From Brevibacterium yomogidense (GTDB lineage Bacteria > Actinomycetota > Actinomycetes > Actinomycetales > Brevibacteriaceae): a stretch of 64,000 nucleotides of DNA. The position numbers were made by a program, and so were the translations under genes. The stretch covers positions 62,001 to 126,000 of the forward strand of contig NZ_FWFF01000017.1 of NCBI RefSeq assembly GCF_900163715.1, read 5' to 3'. Every line of letters begins with the position of its first letter. Within the stretch, counting starts at the first letter, position 1. Shown one piece after another: positions 1 through 7,233 of this stretch. The notes beneath the pieces were generated by a model. The model was given only the letters and a program-made list of their open reading frames with translations. It did not search any database and was not told the origin of the DNA.

Positions 1-1278
1 CGAACCGACCGAACCCCCAGACCCAGCAGATCCCTCCGAGCCCGTCGAAACCGACGAACCCGTCGCCCGCGCGATGTCGGGCACGAGTAGCGCGACGAGC
101 ACCTCGCCCCATTCCTCGTCTGCCCGGGCGGTCACGAGGACCTCCGCATACCCCAGCGGCTCCGCCAGGGGGAGCAGCGCGGTCTCGACCTCGTGGGGCG
201 AGACGTTCTCGCCACCGGTGACGATCACATCGTCGGCGCGTCCCAGCACGTCGATGCGGGGACGCTCGCCCGCACCTTCGGCGGGCTGCCGGGAACCGTC
301 GCCGAGGCGCCCATCGGTCGCACTGTCATCCCACCGGCCGAGGTCGCTCGTCACGAGCACTCGCTGCGGACCCTCGCCGTGGAATCCGCCGGCGAGAGGA
401 AGGTCCGCGGCACGGTCCAGGTCGGCTGGACCGTCGACTCGACAGTCTGTGCGGCAGTCAGTCCGACCGTCGGCCGGACTGTCAGCCTGACCCTCCAGCG
501 GGGCCGGCGGGTGGGGGATCGCAGTCAGGGAGATCGGATCCTCGTCGACTCGCACGTAGCCGTCTGCGAGGACGGGGCCCGCCAGCACGATGCGGCCGTC
601 GCCGGCGATCCGGACATCGACCTCGGGGAAGGGGAGGCCGTCGTAGACGCATCCGCCGGCCGTCTCGCTCATGCCGTACGTGCGCACGATCGGCACACCG
701 GCATCCGCCGCGCGCTCGAGCAGGCGCGGTGAGATCGACGCGCCGCCCAGCAGCACGGCGGAGGTGCGGGCGAGCACCTGGGCGGATTTCGGCGACTGCA
801 GGACCCGGGTGAGCTGGGTGGGGACGAGCGAGGTGTAGACGGGAGCGTCTCCCGCGGCTCGCAGCGTCTGCGCGAGGTCGTCGGCGAACCGCTGCGGGTC
901 GAACGCGGGGGCTCCCGCCGGCGCGGGCGATGCCACGGTGGGCGGCGCCCCCGCGAGCAGCGCGCGCAGCACCACCTGGAGTCCCGCGATGTGGTTGACG
1001 GGAAGGCACAGGTGCCAGCGGCCCGGCCCGGACAGCAGGTCCTCGGTCGCACGGGCCGATGCCACGAGCGCGTCGCGACCCAGTGCGACGCCCTTGGGCG
1101 TCCCGGTGGATCCCGAGGTGAACAGGACCAGCGACGGCGCCGGACGCGGCGTGCCCGCCAGATCGTACGCCGCGGGTCCGAACGTGCGGAGCGCTCCGCT
1201 GCGTTCGCGGGGCAGCAGGATCCCGGGCCCGCCGGCCAGCATCTCCGCGACTGCAGAGACAGTGCTGTGCGTGGTCAT
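1..1278 (-). CDS. menE: O-succinylbenzoate-CoA ligase MenE (3' end cut by window)
   Basis: Acyl-adenylating enzyme that activates o-succinylbenzoate with ATP and CoA in menaquinone synthesis. The frame is open from ATG at 1278 down to base 1, so the C-terminus lies outside the window. I translated it directly. Visible motifs are the P-loop-like AMP-binding signature FTSGSTGTPKGVALG (about residues 55-69), LCLPVNHIAGLQ, the YGMSETAGG adenylate motif, and IDVLGRADDVIVTGGENVSP near the end, typical of the ANL superfamily. It lies 22 nt after menB on the same strand, and no clear Shine-Dalgarno is visible. A run of six 12-bp repeats inserts a tetrapeptide-repeat linker (about residues 263-286) before the C-terminal domain, which is odd for this family. 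At 426 codons so far it is longer than the compact actinobacterial MenE. Confidence 0.9.
   Translation of the reverse strand, partial: MTTHSTVSAVAEMLAGGPGILLPRERSGALRTFGPAAYDLAGTPRPAPSLVLFTSGSTGTPKGVALGRDALVASARATEDLLSGPGRWHLCLPVNHIAGLQVVLRALLAGAPPTVASPAPAGAPAFDPQRFADDLAQTLRAAGDAPVYTSLVPTQLTRVLQSPKSAQVLARTSAVLLGGASISPRLLERAADAGVPIVRTYGMSETAGGCVYDGLPFPEVDVRIAGDGRIVLAGPVLADGYVRVDEDPISLTAIPHPPAPLEGQADSPADGRTDCRTDCRVDGPADLDRAADLPLAGGFHGEGPQRVLVTSDLGRWDDSATDGRLGDGSRQPAEGAGERPRIDVLGRADDVIVTGGENVSPHEVETALLPLAEPLGYAEVLVTARADEEWGEVLVALLVPDIARATGSSVSTGSEGSAGSGGSVGS
421..492. repeat. six 12-bp degenerate tandem repeats inside menE
   Basis: Six contiguous 12-bp units of the type GTCGGCYGGACC are seen. 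Read on the minus strand they encode GQAD, SPAD, GRTD, CRTD, CRVD and GPAD, an x-x-x-D tetrapeptide repeat. The unit length keeps the menE frame. Confidence 0.85.
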
Positions 1279-1300
1279 CGGCTCAGCAGCACCGATCGGC

Positions 1301-2227
1301 TCAGTAGTACCAGGGGAAGGGCGACCAGTCGGGGTCCCGCTTCTGGAGGAAGGCGTCGCGGCCCTCGACCGCTTCGTCCGTCATGTATCCCAGCCGGGTC
1401 GCCTCGCCCGCGAACACCTGCTGGCCCACCAGCCCGTCGTCGACCAGGTTGAAGGCGAACTTCAGCATGCGCTGCGCGTTGGGGGACTTGCTCAGGATCT
1501 CGCGGGCGACGTCCAGTGCGGTCGACTCGAGCTCTGCGTGGTCGGCGACGATGTTCACCGCACCCATGCGCTCCATGTCCTCTGCGGAGTACTCGCGGCC
1601 CAGGAAGAAGATCTCCCGCGCCTTCTTCTGCCCGACCATCTTCGCGAGGTAGGCGGAGCCGTAGCCGGCGTCGTACGACCCGACGTCGGAGTCCGTCTGC
1701 TTGAAGCGCGCGTGCTCGCGGGACGCGATCGTCAAGTCGCAGACCACGTGCAGCGAGTGGCCGCCGCCCGCCGCCCAGCCGGGCACGACCGCGACGACGA
1801 CCTTGGGCATCGTGCGGATGAGGCGCTGCACTTCGAGGATGTGGAGTCGCCCGGCGCGAGCGGGATCGATCGTCTCCGCGGTCTCGCCGTCTGCGTACTG
1901 GTAGCCGGACCGGCCGCGGATCCGCTGATCGCCGCCGGAGCAGAACGCCCAGCCGCCGTCCTTCGCGCTGGGACCGTTGCCGGTCAGCAGCACGGCACCC
2001 ACGTCCGGGGTCTGGCGGGCGTGGTCGAGCGCGCGGTAGAGCTCGTCGACCGTATGGGGACGGAACGCGTTGCGGATCTCAGGGCGGTCGAACGCGATGC
2101 GCACGCAGCCGATGTCCGCACCGTCCGCATCGATCGCGCGGTGGTAGGTGATGTCTGTGAAGTCGAAGCCGACGACTTCGCGCCACGCTGTCGGGTCGAA
2201 GATGTCGGAGACCTGTGTATCGCTCAT
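1301..2227 (-). CDS. menB: 1,4-dihydroxy-2-naphthoyl-CoA synthase MenB
   Basis: Crotonase-fold enzyme that cyclises o-succinylbenzoyl-CoA to dihydroxynaphthoyl-CoA. It is 308 aa, the family length. Seen: FCSGGDQ (about residue 95), the glycine-rich oxyanion loop PGWAAGGGHSLH, the TDSDVGSYDAGYGS segment carrying the active-site Asp and Tyr, and the characteristic C-terminus PDWSPFPWYY. An in-frame ATG 12 nt upstream (2239) is part of a TATGCT -10-like hexamer, so I place the start at 2227, giving a leaderless transcript. It is divergent from menC and followed after 22 nt by menE, consistent with a menB-menE transcript. Confidence 0.95.
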   Translation of the reverse strand: MSDTQVSDIFDPTAWREVVGFDFTDITYHRAIDADGADIGCVRIAFDRPEIRNAFRPHTVDELYRALDHARQTPDVGAVLLTGNGPSAKDGGWAFCSGGDQRIRGRSGYQYADGETAETIDPARAGRLHILEVQRLIRTMPKVVVAVVPGWAAGGGHSLHVVCDLTIASREHARFKQTDSDVGSYDAGYGSAYLAKMVGQKKAREIFFLGREYSAEDMERMGAVNIVADHAELESTALDVAREILSKSPNAQRMLKFAFNLVDDGLVGQQVFAGEATRLGYMTDEAVEGRDAFLQKRDPDWSPFPWYY

Positions 2228-2234
2228 GTCCGCC

Positions 2235-2240
2235 AGCATA
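2235..2240 (-). promoter_or_regulatory. -10 hexamer TATGCT of a leaderless menB promoter
   Basis: TATGCT (minus strand) ends 7 nt before the menB ATG, with no Shine-Dalgarno between them. No convincing -35 was identified. Confidence 0.5.
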
Positions 2241-2352
2241 TCGGCCGGTTGGGCCCCACCCTCGGCGCAGGATCCCGCAGGCGCTCCGCCACACTCCCGC
2301 AGAGTCGTTGGGGACGCGCGGCACGGTTGGCGCTGCCCCGGGGGCGTGGCCG

Positions 2353-2358
2353 TATCGT
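2353..2358 (+). promoter_or_regulatory. -10 hexamer TATCGT of a leaderless menC promoter
   Basis: TATCGT lies exactly 7 nt before the menC ATG at 2366. The same hexamer precedes menF by 6 nt. Confidence 0.5.
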
Positions 2359-2365
2359 GGCCCGT

Positions 2366-3442
2366 ATGCTCATCAGCCCGGAGGTCCGCACAGTCCTCGA
2401 CCACACGGCACGCCCGGACGACCTGTTCGAACGCGTCGTCCCGGTCGCGCTGCCCATGGTGACGCGATTCCGGGGCATCACGGTGCGGGAGACGTGCCTC
2501 GTGAAGGGACCCGCGGGGTGGGCGGAGTTCGCCCCGTTCACGGAGTACGACGTGCCGGAGGCATCCCGCTGGCTGCTCGCCGCAGTGGAATCGGCCGCAC
2601 TCCCGTACCCCTCGCCCCTGCGCGACGGCGTGCGCGTCAACGCGACCATCCCCGTCGTCCCCGCGCATCGCGTGCCGGCTGTGGCGGCCCGCTACCCGGG
2701 CGTGCGCGCGGTGAAGATCAAGATCGCGGAGAGAGGCATCGAGTCACTGGAGGATGACATCGCCCGAGTCGCGGCGGTGCGGCGGGCGCTGCCCGAAGCC
2801 GCGGTGCGCTGCGATGCGAACGGCGCCTACACGCACGACGAGGCGAAGACCGCACTCACGGCACTGGCGCGGACGGGGCCGCTCCAGTACGTCGAGCAGC
2901 CGGTGCCCGACGTCGACGGCCTCGCCCGCCTGCGGGAGTGGATCTCCATCGCCCGCCTGCCGGTGCCGATCGCGGCCGACGAATCGATACGCAAGGTGTC
3001 CGACCCGCTGAGCGTCGCTGCGCGGGGCGCGGCGGACGTCATCGTCGTGAAGGCCCAGCCGCTGGGCGGGATCCGTGCCGCGGCGTCGATCATCGAGGCG
3101 GCGGGGCTGCCCGCCGTGGTGTCGTCCGCCCTGGAATCGAGCGTGGGCCTCGCTGCGGGAGCCGCACTCGCCGCACACCTTCCGCTGTCCCGGGAGGCCG
3201 AAGGCCTCCTGGGCTCCGAGCCAGCCGCGGGGCTGGGCACCGCGGCCCTGTTCGCCGGAGACGTAGCAGCTCCTGCGCTGCTGCCCCAGGACGGGAGCCT
3301 GCCGCTGGGACGAGTCGATCCCGACGAGGACCTGCTCGCCGCACACGCAGCGGGCCCCGAGCGCGCCCGGTTCTGGACCGAACGGCTCGAGGCCTGCTGG
3401 AAGCACGTCACGCGAGGAGAGGACTCCGGGCGCGCGGGCTGA
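2366..3442 (+). CDS. menC: o-succinylbenzoate synthase MenC
   Basis: Enolase-superfamily dehydratase that makes o-succinylbenzoate from SHCHC in menaquinone synthesis. It is 358 aa. The muconate-cycloisomerase barrel motifs are in order: the KIKIAE catalytic lysine pair (about residues 118-120), the metal ligands DANGAY, EQPVPD and AADES, then VVKAQPLGG with the second catalytic lysine. The long open frame extends upstream through the antisense of menB and menE, but homology starts only at MLISPEV. A TATCGT hexamer 7 nt before the ATG at 2366 supports that start. It is divergent from menB and ends 14 nt from the convergent lipoprotein gene. Confidence 0.92.
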   Translation: MLISPEVRTVLDHTARPDDLFERVVPVALPMVTRFRGITVRETCLVKGPAGWAEFAPFTEYDVPEASRWLLAAVESAALPYPSPLRDGVRVNATIPVVPAHRVPAVAARYPGVRAVKIKIAERGIESLEDDIARVAAVRRALPEAAVRCDANGAYTHDEAKTALTALARTGPLQYVEQPVPDVDGLARLREWISIARLPVPIAADESIRKVSDPLSVAARGAADVIVVKAQPLGGIRAAASIIEAAGLPAVVSSALESSVGLAAGAALAAHLPLSREAEGLLGSEPAAGLGTAALFAGDVAAPALLPQDGSLPLGRVDPDEDLLAAHAAGPERARFWTERLEACWKHVTRGEDSGRAG

Positions 3443-3456
3443 TCACCCGCGCCGGA

Positions 3457-4203
3457 TCAGGGCAGCGCCGCCACCATGTCAGCCGCGGTCGTGCTCATGT
3501 CTTCGATGCTGGCACCGTCGACACCCGCGCCCGAGGTCCCGGTGACAGTGAGGACGGCCGATCCCTTGAGTGCCTGGATCGAGGTCGTCGTCATGGACTG
3601 TCCCGCGACGTCCATCTCCACCTCGGTCGCGAAGACCGCGTCCGCACCCTCGACCTCTGCGTCGATCTCCGTCGTCGAGGTCGCGAGCTCCATGTCCTGC
3701 ATCGTCACCGTGATGTCGCTGCAGGTGCCCAGGGAGTCGGAGTTCGTCTCCATTGCTGCCAGAGCGTCATCTGCGGACGGGTAGCCGAGCGCGCCTCCGA
3801 TGCTGGAGGCGGACGACTCCGCAGGGAGGCCGGTGACGACCGTCGTATCCGCTTCTTCTGCGGCGGTGAGTGCGGCATTCATGAAGACCTCGCACTCCGC
3901 GGGCTCCACCGTGATATCGCCCATCGCCCCTGCGGCACCGCTCAGCGCCTCGGCGTCGGCGACCTCGGCGGTGAACCCACCGGCCTCGACCGCGGCGATG
4001 AGGTCCTCTTCGCTAGCCGGCTCGGCCTCGGCGGGAGCCTCTTCGGCTGCGGCCTCGTCAGCCGATTCCTCCGCGCCGCCCTGCTCCTCGGCAGCGGTGT
4101 CGGTGCCCGCGGCCTCGTCCGATCCGCCGCCGCAGCCTGAGAGCACGAGCCCCGCTCCCACACACGCACTCACGACTGCCAGACGCACTGTCGACTTCTT
4201 CAT
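3457..4203 (-). CDS. predicted lipoprotein, function unknown
   Basis: A 248-aa protein with a lipoprotein signal: MKKSTVRLAVVSACVGAG, a hydrophobic stretch, then the lipobox LSGC (Cys at about 24). An Ala/Glu-rich acidic linker (about residues 28-70) follows, then a Thr/Ser/Val-rich, beta-looking domain to the end. It should be diacylated, anchored outside the cytoplasmic membrane and tethered by the acidic linker. The longer upstream reading frame is rejected because the MKKS start has a good Shine-Dalgarno (GGAG at the right spacing). I do not recognise the domain; the general look (a small beta-rich lipoprotein) gives no function. It sits convergent to menC and looks unrelated to quinone synthesis. 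Confidence 0.8.
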   Translation of the reverse strand: MKKSTVRLAVVSACVGAGLVLSGCGGGSDEAAGTDTAAEEQGGAEESADEAAAEEAPAEAEPASEEDLIAAVEAGGFTAEVADAEALSGAAGAMGDITVEPAECEVFMNAALTAAEEADTTVVTGLPAESSASSIGGALGYPSADDALAAMETNSDSLGTCSDITVTMQDMELATSTTEIDAEVEGADAVFATEVEMDVAGQSMTTTSIQALKGSAVLTVTGTSGAGVDGASIEDMSTTAADMVAALP

Positions 4204-4368
4204 ACCCACTCCTCGGAATCCGGGACGCTTCGCTTCCCGTTGTGTTCGTACGGGATAAATGTACGGGGCGACGCGGACGGTCGACGCACGGCCGTGTGCC
4301 AGATCGGGCACACGGAGCCCGGGAGCGGGTTCGGAGGCGGGGCAGGAAGCGGCGCCGCAGGCGCTGCC

Positions 4369-5442
4369 TCAGTCTGCGAGCAGTGCGCGCACGCGGGGGA
4401 TGACCTCCGTGCCGTAGAGCTCGATCGAGCGCATGAGCTGCTCGTGGGGCATCGGGCCGTTCGCGTACTTGAGATCGAAGCGGTCGAGTCCCAGGGTGCG
4501 CACGGCGTGCGCGATCTTCGCAGCGACCGTGTCGGGTGAGCCGACGTAGAGCGCGCCCTCCTCGACCTCTTCGGTGAACTCGCGCTCGCCCGCGGGGCCC
4601 CAGCCCCGCTCGCGGCCGATCCGGTTGCGGTTCGCGATCCAGTGCTCGCGCAGGTGGTCCCGCGCCTCGGCGTCCGTCTCCGCGATGTGTCCGGGGGAGT
4701 GCACGCCGATCGGGGCCTGCGGCTGCTCGAGCTGGTCGTTCGCCCGCCGGTAGAGGTCTGCGAACGGGGCGAAGCGGTCGACCGGCCCGCCGATCACGGC
4801 GAGCATGAGGGGGATGCGGTACGTCGCCGCGCGGATGACGGACTCCGGGCTGCCGCCCACCGCGATCCACGTCTTCAGACCGTCGTGCGTGGGCGGGTAC
4901 ACCCGCTGATTGCGCAGCGGGGCCCGATGGCGGCCCTCCCAGGTGACCGGCTCCTCGGTCAGCAGGTGGGAGAAGAGGTCCAGCTTCTCCTCGAAGAGCT
5001 CCTCGTACTGCCGCAGGTCGAAGCCGAAGAGAGGGAAGGACTCGGTGAAGGACCCGCGGCCCAGGATGACCTCGGCGCGGCCGGAGGAGATCGCGTCGAT
5101 CGTCGAGAACCGCTGGAAGACGCGGATGGGGTCATCGGAGCTCAGGACCGTCACCGCAGAGCCCATCCTGATCCGCTGCGTCCGCGCTGCGATCGCGGCC
5201 AGGACGATGTCCGGCGCAGACACCGCGAAGTCGTCCCTGTGGTGCTCGCCCACCCCGATGAAATCGACGCCCACGGAGTCCGCGAGCACTGCCTGGTCGA
5301 CGATGTTCCTGATCACCTGGTGGTGCGGCAGGGACGTGCCGTTCTCATCGACGGTGACGTCGCCGAACGTGTCGAGTCCGAGCTCCGGGCTCGCTGTGCT
5401 GGGCGTCGTGCCCGGTGTCGTGTCATGCGCGGCGCTGGTCAT
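4369..5442 (-). CDS. LLM-class flavin-dependent oxidoreductase
   Basis: Luciferase-like (bacterial luciferase/F420 superfamily) TIM-barrel oxidoreductase of 357 aa. Seen: the N-terminal LGLDTFGDVT strand, the GVGEHHRDDFAVSAP motif typical of the LLM family, SAVTVLSSDDP, GRAEVILGRG, and the late TWIAVGGSPESV substrate/flavin loop. Members use reduced FMN or F420; the sequence does not decide between them, and the substrate is unknown. The start has a strong AGGAGGAGG Shine-Dalgarno 6 nt before the ATG. It lies 42 nt after the esterase gene on the same strand, so the two may be co-transcribed. Confidence 0.85.
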   Translation of the reverse strand: MTSAAHDTTPGTTPSTASPELGLDTFGDVTVDENGTSLPHHQVIRNIVDQAVLADSVGVDFIGVGEHHRDDFAVSAPDIVLAAIAARTQRIRMGSAVTVLSSDDPIRVFQRFSTIDAISSGRAEVILGRGSFTESFPLFGFDLRQYEELFEEKLDLFSHLLTEEPVTWEGRHRAPLRNQRVYPPTHDGLKTWIAVGGSPESVIRAATYRIPLMLAVIGGPVDRFAPFADLYRRANDQLEQPQAPIGVHSPGHIAETDAEARDHLREHWIANRNRIGRERGWGPAGEREFTEEVEEGALYVGSPDTVAAKIAHAVRTLGLDRFDLKYANGPMPHEQLMRSIELYGTEVIPRVRALLAD

Positions 5443-5484
5443 GGCGTCCTCCTCCTGTCGGCGGAGTGCAGCACCCGACGACGG

Positions 5485-7044
5485 TTAAAACTTCAAGTTC
5501 TCGAGGGGTGAACCAGCGGGAGCTCTGTTCTGTTCCCGGACCACGGGACTGGTGGGGACCTCGGCGGCGGTGGTGTTCTCCTGCATCGCCCCACCCATCT
5601 GCGCCGTCGACGTCCCGTCGGAGACGTGTGCGGCGATGGCGACGCGGGTGACCGCGTCGGCGCCGAACTCGCGGAAGTGGCGCGTGCGGCGGCCCGGGAT
5701 GATCGGATCGTGCATGGCGCCGGCCATCCGACCGGTGATCTCCAAACGGCCGTCCGCGTCCGCGCGCAGCGTGTAGGAGGTGTCCGTGAGCGGCGAGGAG
5801 ACAGTGACCCGATACTTCTCGCCCGGGTGGAAGACGTCTGCTGTCCGCACGCGGAACGTGCCGGATCCCGTGAGGGTGAATCCCTGACCGCTCACGTCGC
5901 GGAACTGCGTGAGCTGAGCGCGTCGCCGGGAGAGCGACACGGTCCAGCCGTGGACGGAGAAGGCCGGTTCGCCGGTCACGTGGTCGAAGGAGGCTCCGTC
6001 CGCGTACGGATCGTCCACGGCGTCCGGGGACGCGTCGATGTGGGCGAGCCATTCGGCGAGCTCGCGCCGCCACAGCGCCCAGTTGTGGACTCCGGTGGGG
6101 CGCGGGCACCAGACGTGGGGGATGCCGAGGCGCTCCAGCGCGGAGTGGAAGCGAGCGCCGTGCGCCGCGACCTCGGTCTCCAGCAGGTCGACCGCGTCCT
6201 CCGTGTCCGGGTCCGGAGTGCCCGATCCGGCGGAGAACCAGAGATCCGTGTGGCGGAGGTTCGTGGCGAGCGCGACGGGGGAGTTCGCATCCCACTCCGC
6301 GCGGTCGTGCTTGGGATCGCCGAACAGCGATCGCGCCGCCCCGCCCTGGCGCAGGGCGATGATGTCGAACAGCGGTACGGCCGAGGCCGGGTCCAGTGGG
6401 GAGGAGAAGGCTGCGGCCGCCGCGAACCGGTCGGGGTGCAGGGCCGCGTACTTCATCGCCCCGTATCCGCCCATGGACAGGCCGGCGATCGCGGAGTCGA
6501 TGCGGTCGGGTCGCACGGAGAACGTGTCCGCGATGAAGGAGGAGAGCTCCTCGAGGTGGAACGCAGGCCAGTCGAGCACCTCGTCGTCACTGTCGACGCG
6601 GGTGCCCCGACCGGTGTCGCGCGTGCCGTGGACCGCGTGGCGGCTGTAGCTGGCGGCGCCGGCGTCGGGCATGACGACGAGGTGGGGAGAGTCCGCGGTG
6701 AGCGCCTCCGCGTCTCCGAAGTCCGTCCAGCTGCGGAAGTCATCGCCGGATCCGTGGAGCAGCCACAGGACCGGTGCGGACTCCGATGGGCGTCCCGGCA
6801 GGAGCACGCGCACACCGACGGTCCGGCCCAGCGCGGGGGAGAACACGAAGAACTCGCGCAGCCGTGAGGTGAGCTTCCGCTTGTCGCGGACGTGGAAGTG
6901 CCGTGCGGCCTCGCCCGTGGGCTCCGGACCCAGGAACGCGGTCGACTGATCCCTGCCGGGGAACGCGCCGGTGCGGCGGCGCAGCACGGTGAGCGCCCGT
7001 ACGGCGCGGGCGCCGACGGACAGCTTGAGTGCGGCGGGGATCAT
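5485..7044 (-). CDS. esterase-D/antigen-85-like alpha/beta hydrolase with extra C-terminal region
   Basis: A 519-aa serine hydrolase. The esterase (EstD/mycolyltransferase-like) fold shows LLHGSGDDFRSW (oxyanion region), MPDAGAASYS, the nucleophile elbow GLSMGGYGAM (Ser at about residue 182), and a late GVHNWALWRREL containing the probable catalytic His. Homology runs to about residue 340; the remaining about 180 residues form a separate, beta-rich, Thr/Arg-rich region I do not recognise. No clear signal peptide: the N-terminus is basic and only weakly hydrophobic. The start at 7044 is chosen over a much longer open frame because AGGAG lies 5 nt upstream and the upstream translation is menD antisense. 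Substrate unknown; an acyl ester or carbohydrate ester is possible. Confidence 0.8.
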   Translation of the reverse strand: MIPAALKLSVGARAVRALTVLRRRTGAFPGRDQSTAFLGPEPTGEAARHFHVRDKRKLTSRLREFFVFSPALGRTVGVRVLLPGRPSESAPVLWLLHGSGDDFRSWTDFGDAEALTADSPHLVVMPDAGAASYSRHAVHGTRDTGRGTRVDSDDEVLDWPAFHLEELSSFIADTFSVRPDRIDSAIAGLSMGGYGAMKYAALHPDRFAAAAAFSSPLDPASAVPLFDIIALRQGGAARSLFGDPKHDRAEWDANSPVALATNLRHTDLWFSAGSGTPDPDTEDAVDLLETEVAAHGARFHSALERLGIPHVWCPRPTGVHNWALWRRELAEWLAHIDASPDAVDDPYADGASFDHVTGEPAFSVHGWTVSLSRRRAQLTQFRDVSGQGFTLTGSGTFRVRTADVFHPGEKYRVTVSSPLTDTSYTLRADADGRLEITGRMAGAMHDPIIPGRRTRHFREFGADAVTRVAIAAHVSDGTSTAQMGGAMQENTTAAEVPTSPVVREQNRAPAGSPLENLKF

Positions 7045-7221
7045 CGGGTCTCCTTGCAGGGGTGGTGCGCACGGGTGCGCGCCCGCTCCCTTAGCAGGGG
7101 TGCGGGTGGCGGTTCGGTGGCGAGTATATGGCCGGAAGGTGAACGCGCAAGTCAGGTTGGGAAGCGGGCAGCGCGCGGATTGGGGAGCGGGCAGCGCGCG
7201 GAGGGCCGTGAGCGGTCGTGG

Positions 7222-7227
7222 GAGAAT
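7222..7227 (+). promoter_or_regulatory. -10-like hexamer GAGAAT, leaderless menD promoter
   Basis: GAGAAT lies 6 nt before the GTG at 7234, with no Shine-Dalgarno. This is weaker than the TANNNT examples but at the same spacing. Confidence 0.35.
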
Positions 7228-7233
7228 CGCCGG

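Noticed and set aside
938-3442. An 834-codon frame ending in MenC
   Set aside because: The first 476 codons are antisense to menE and menB; MenC homology starts at 2366.
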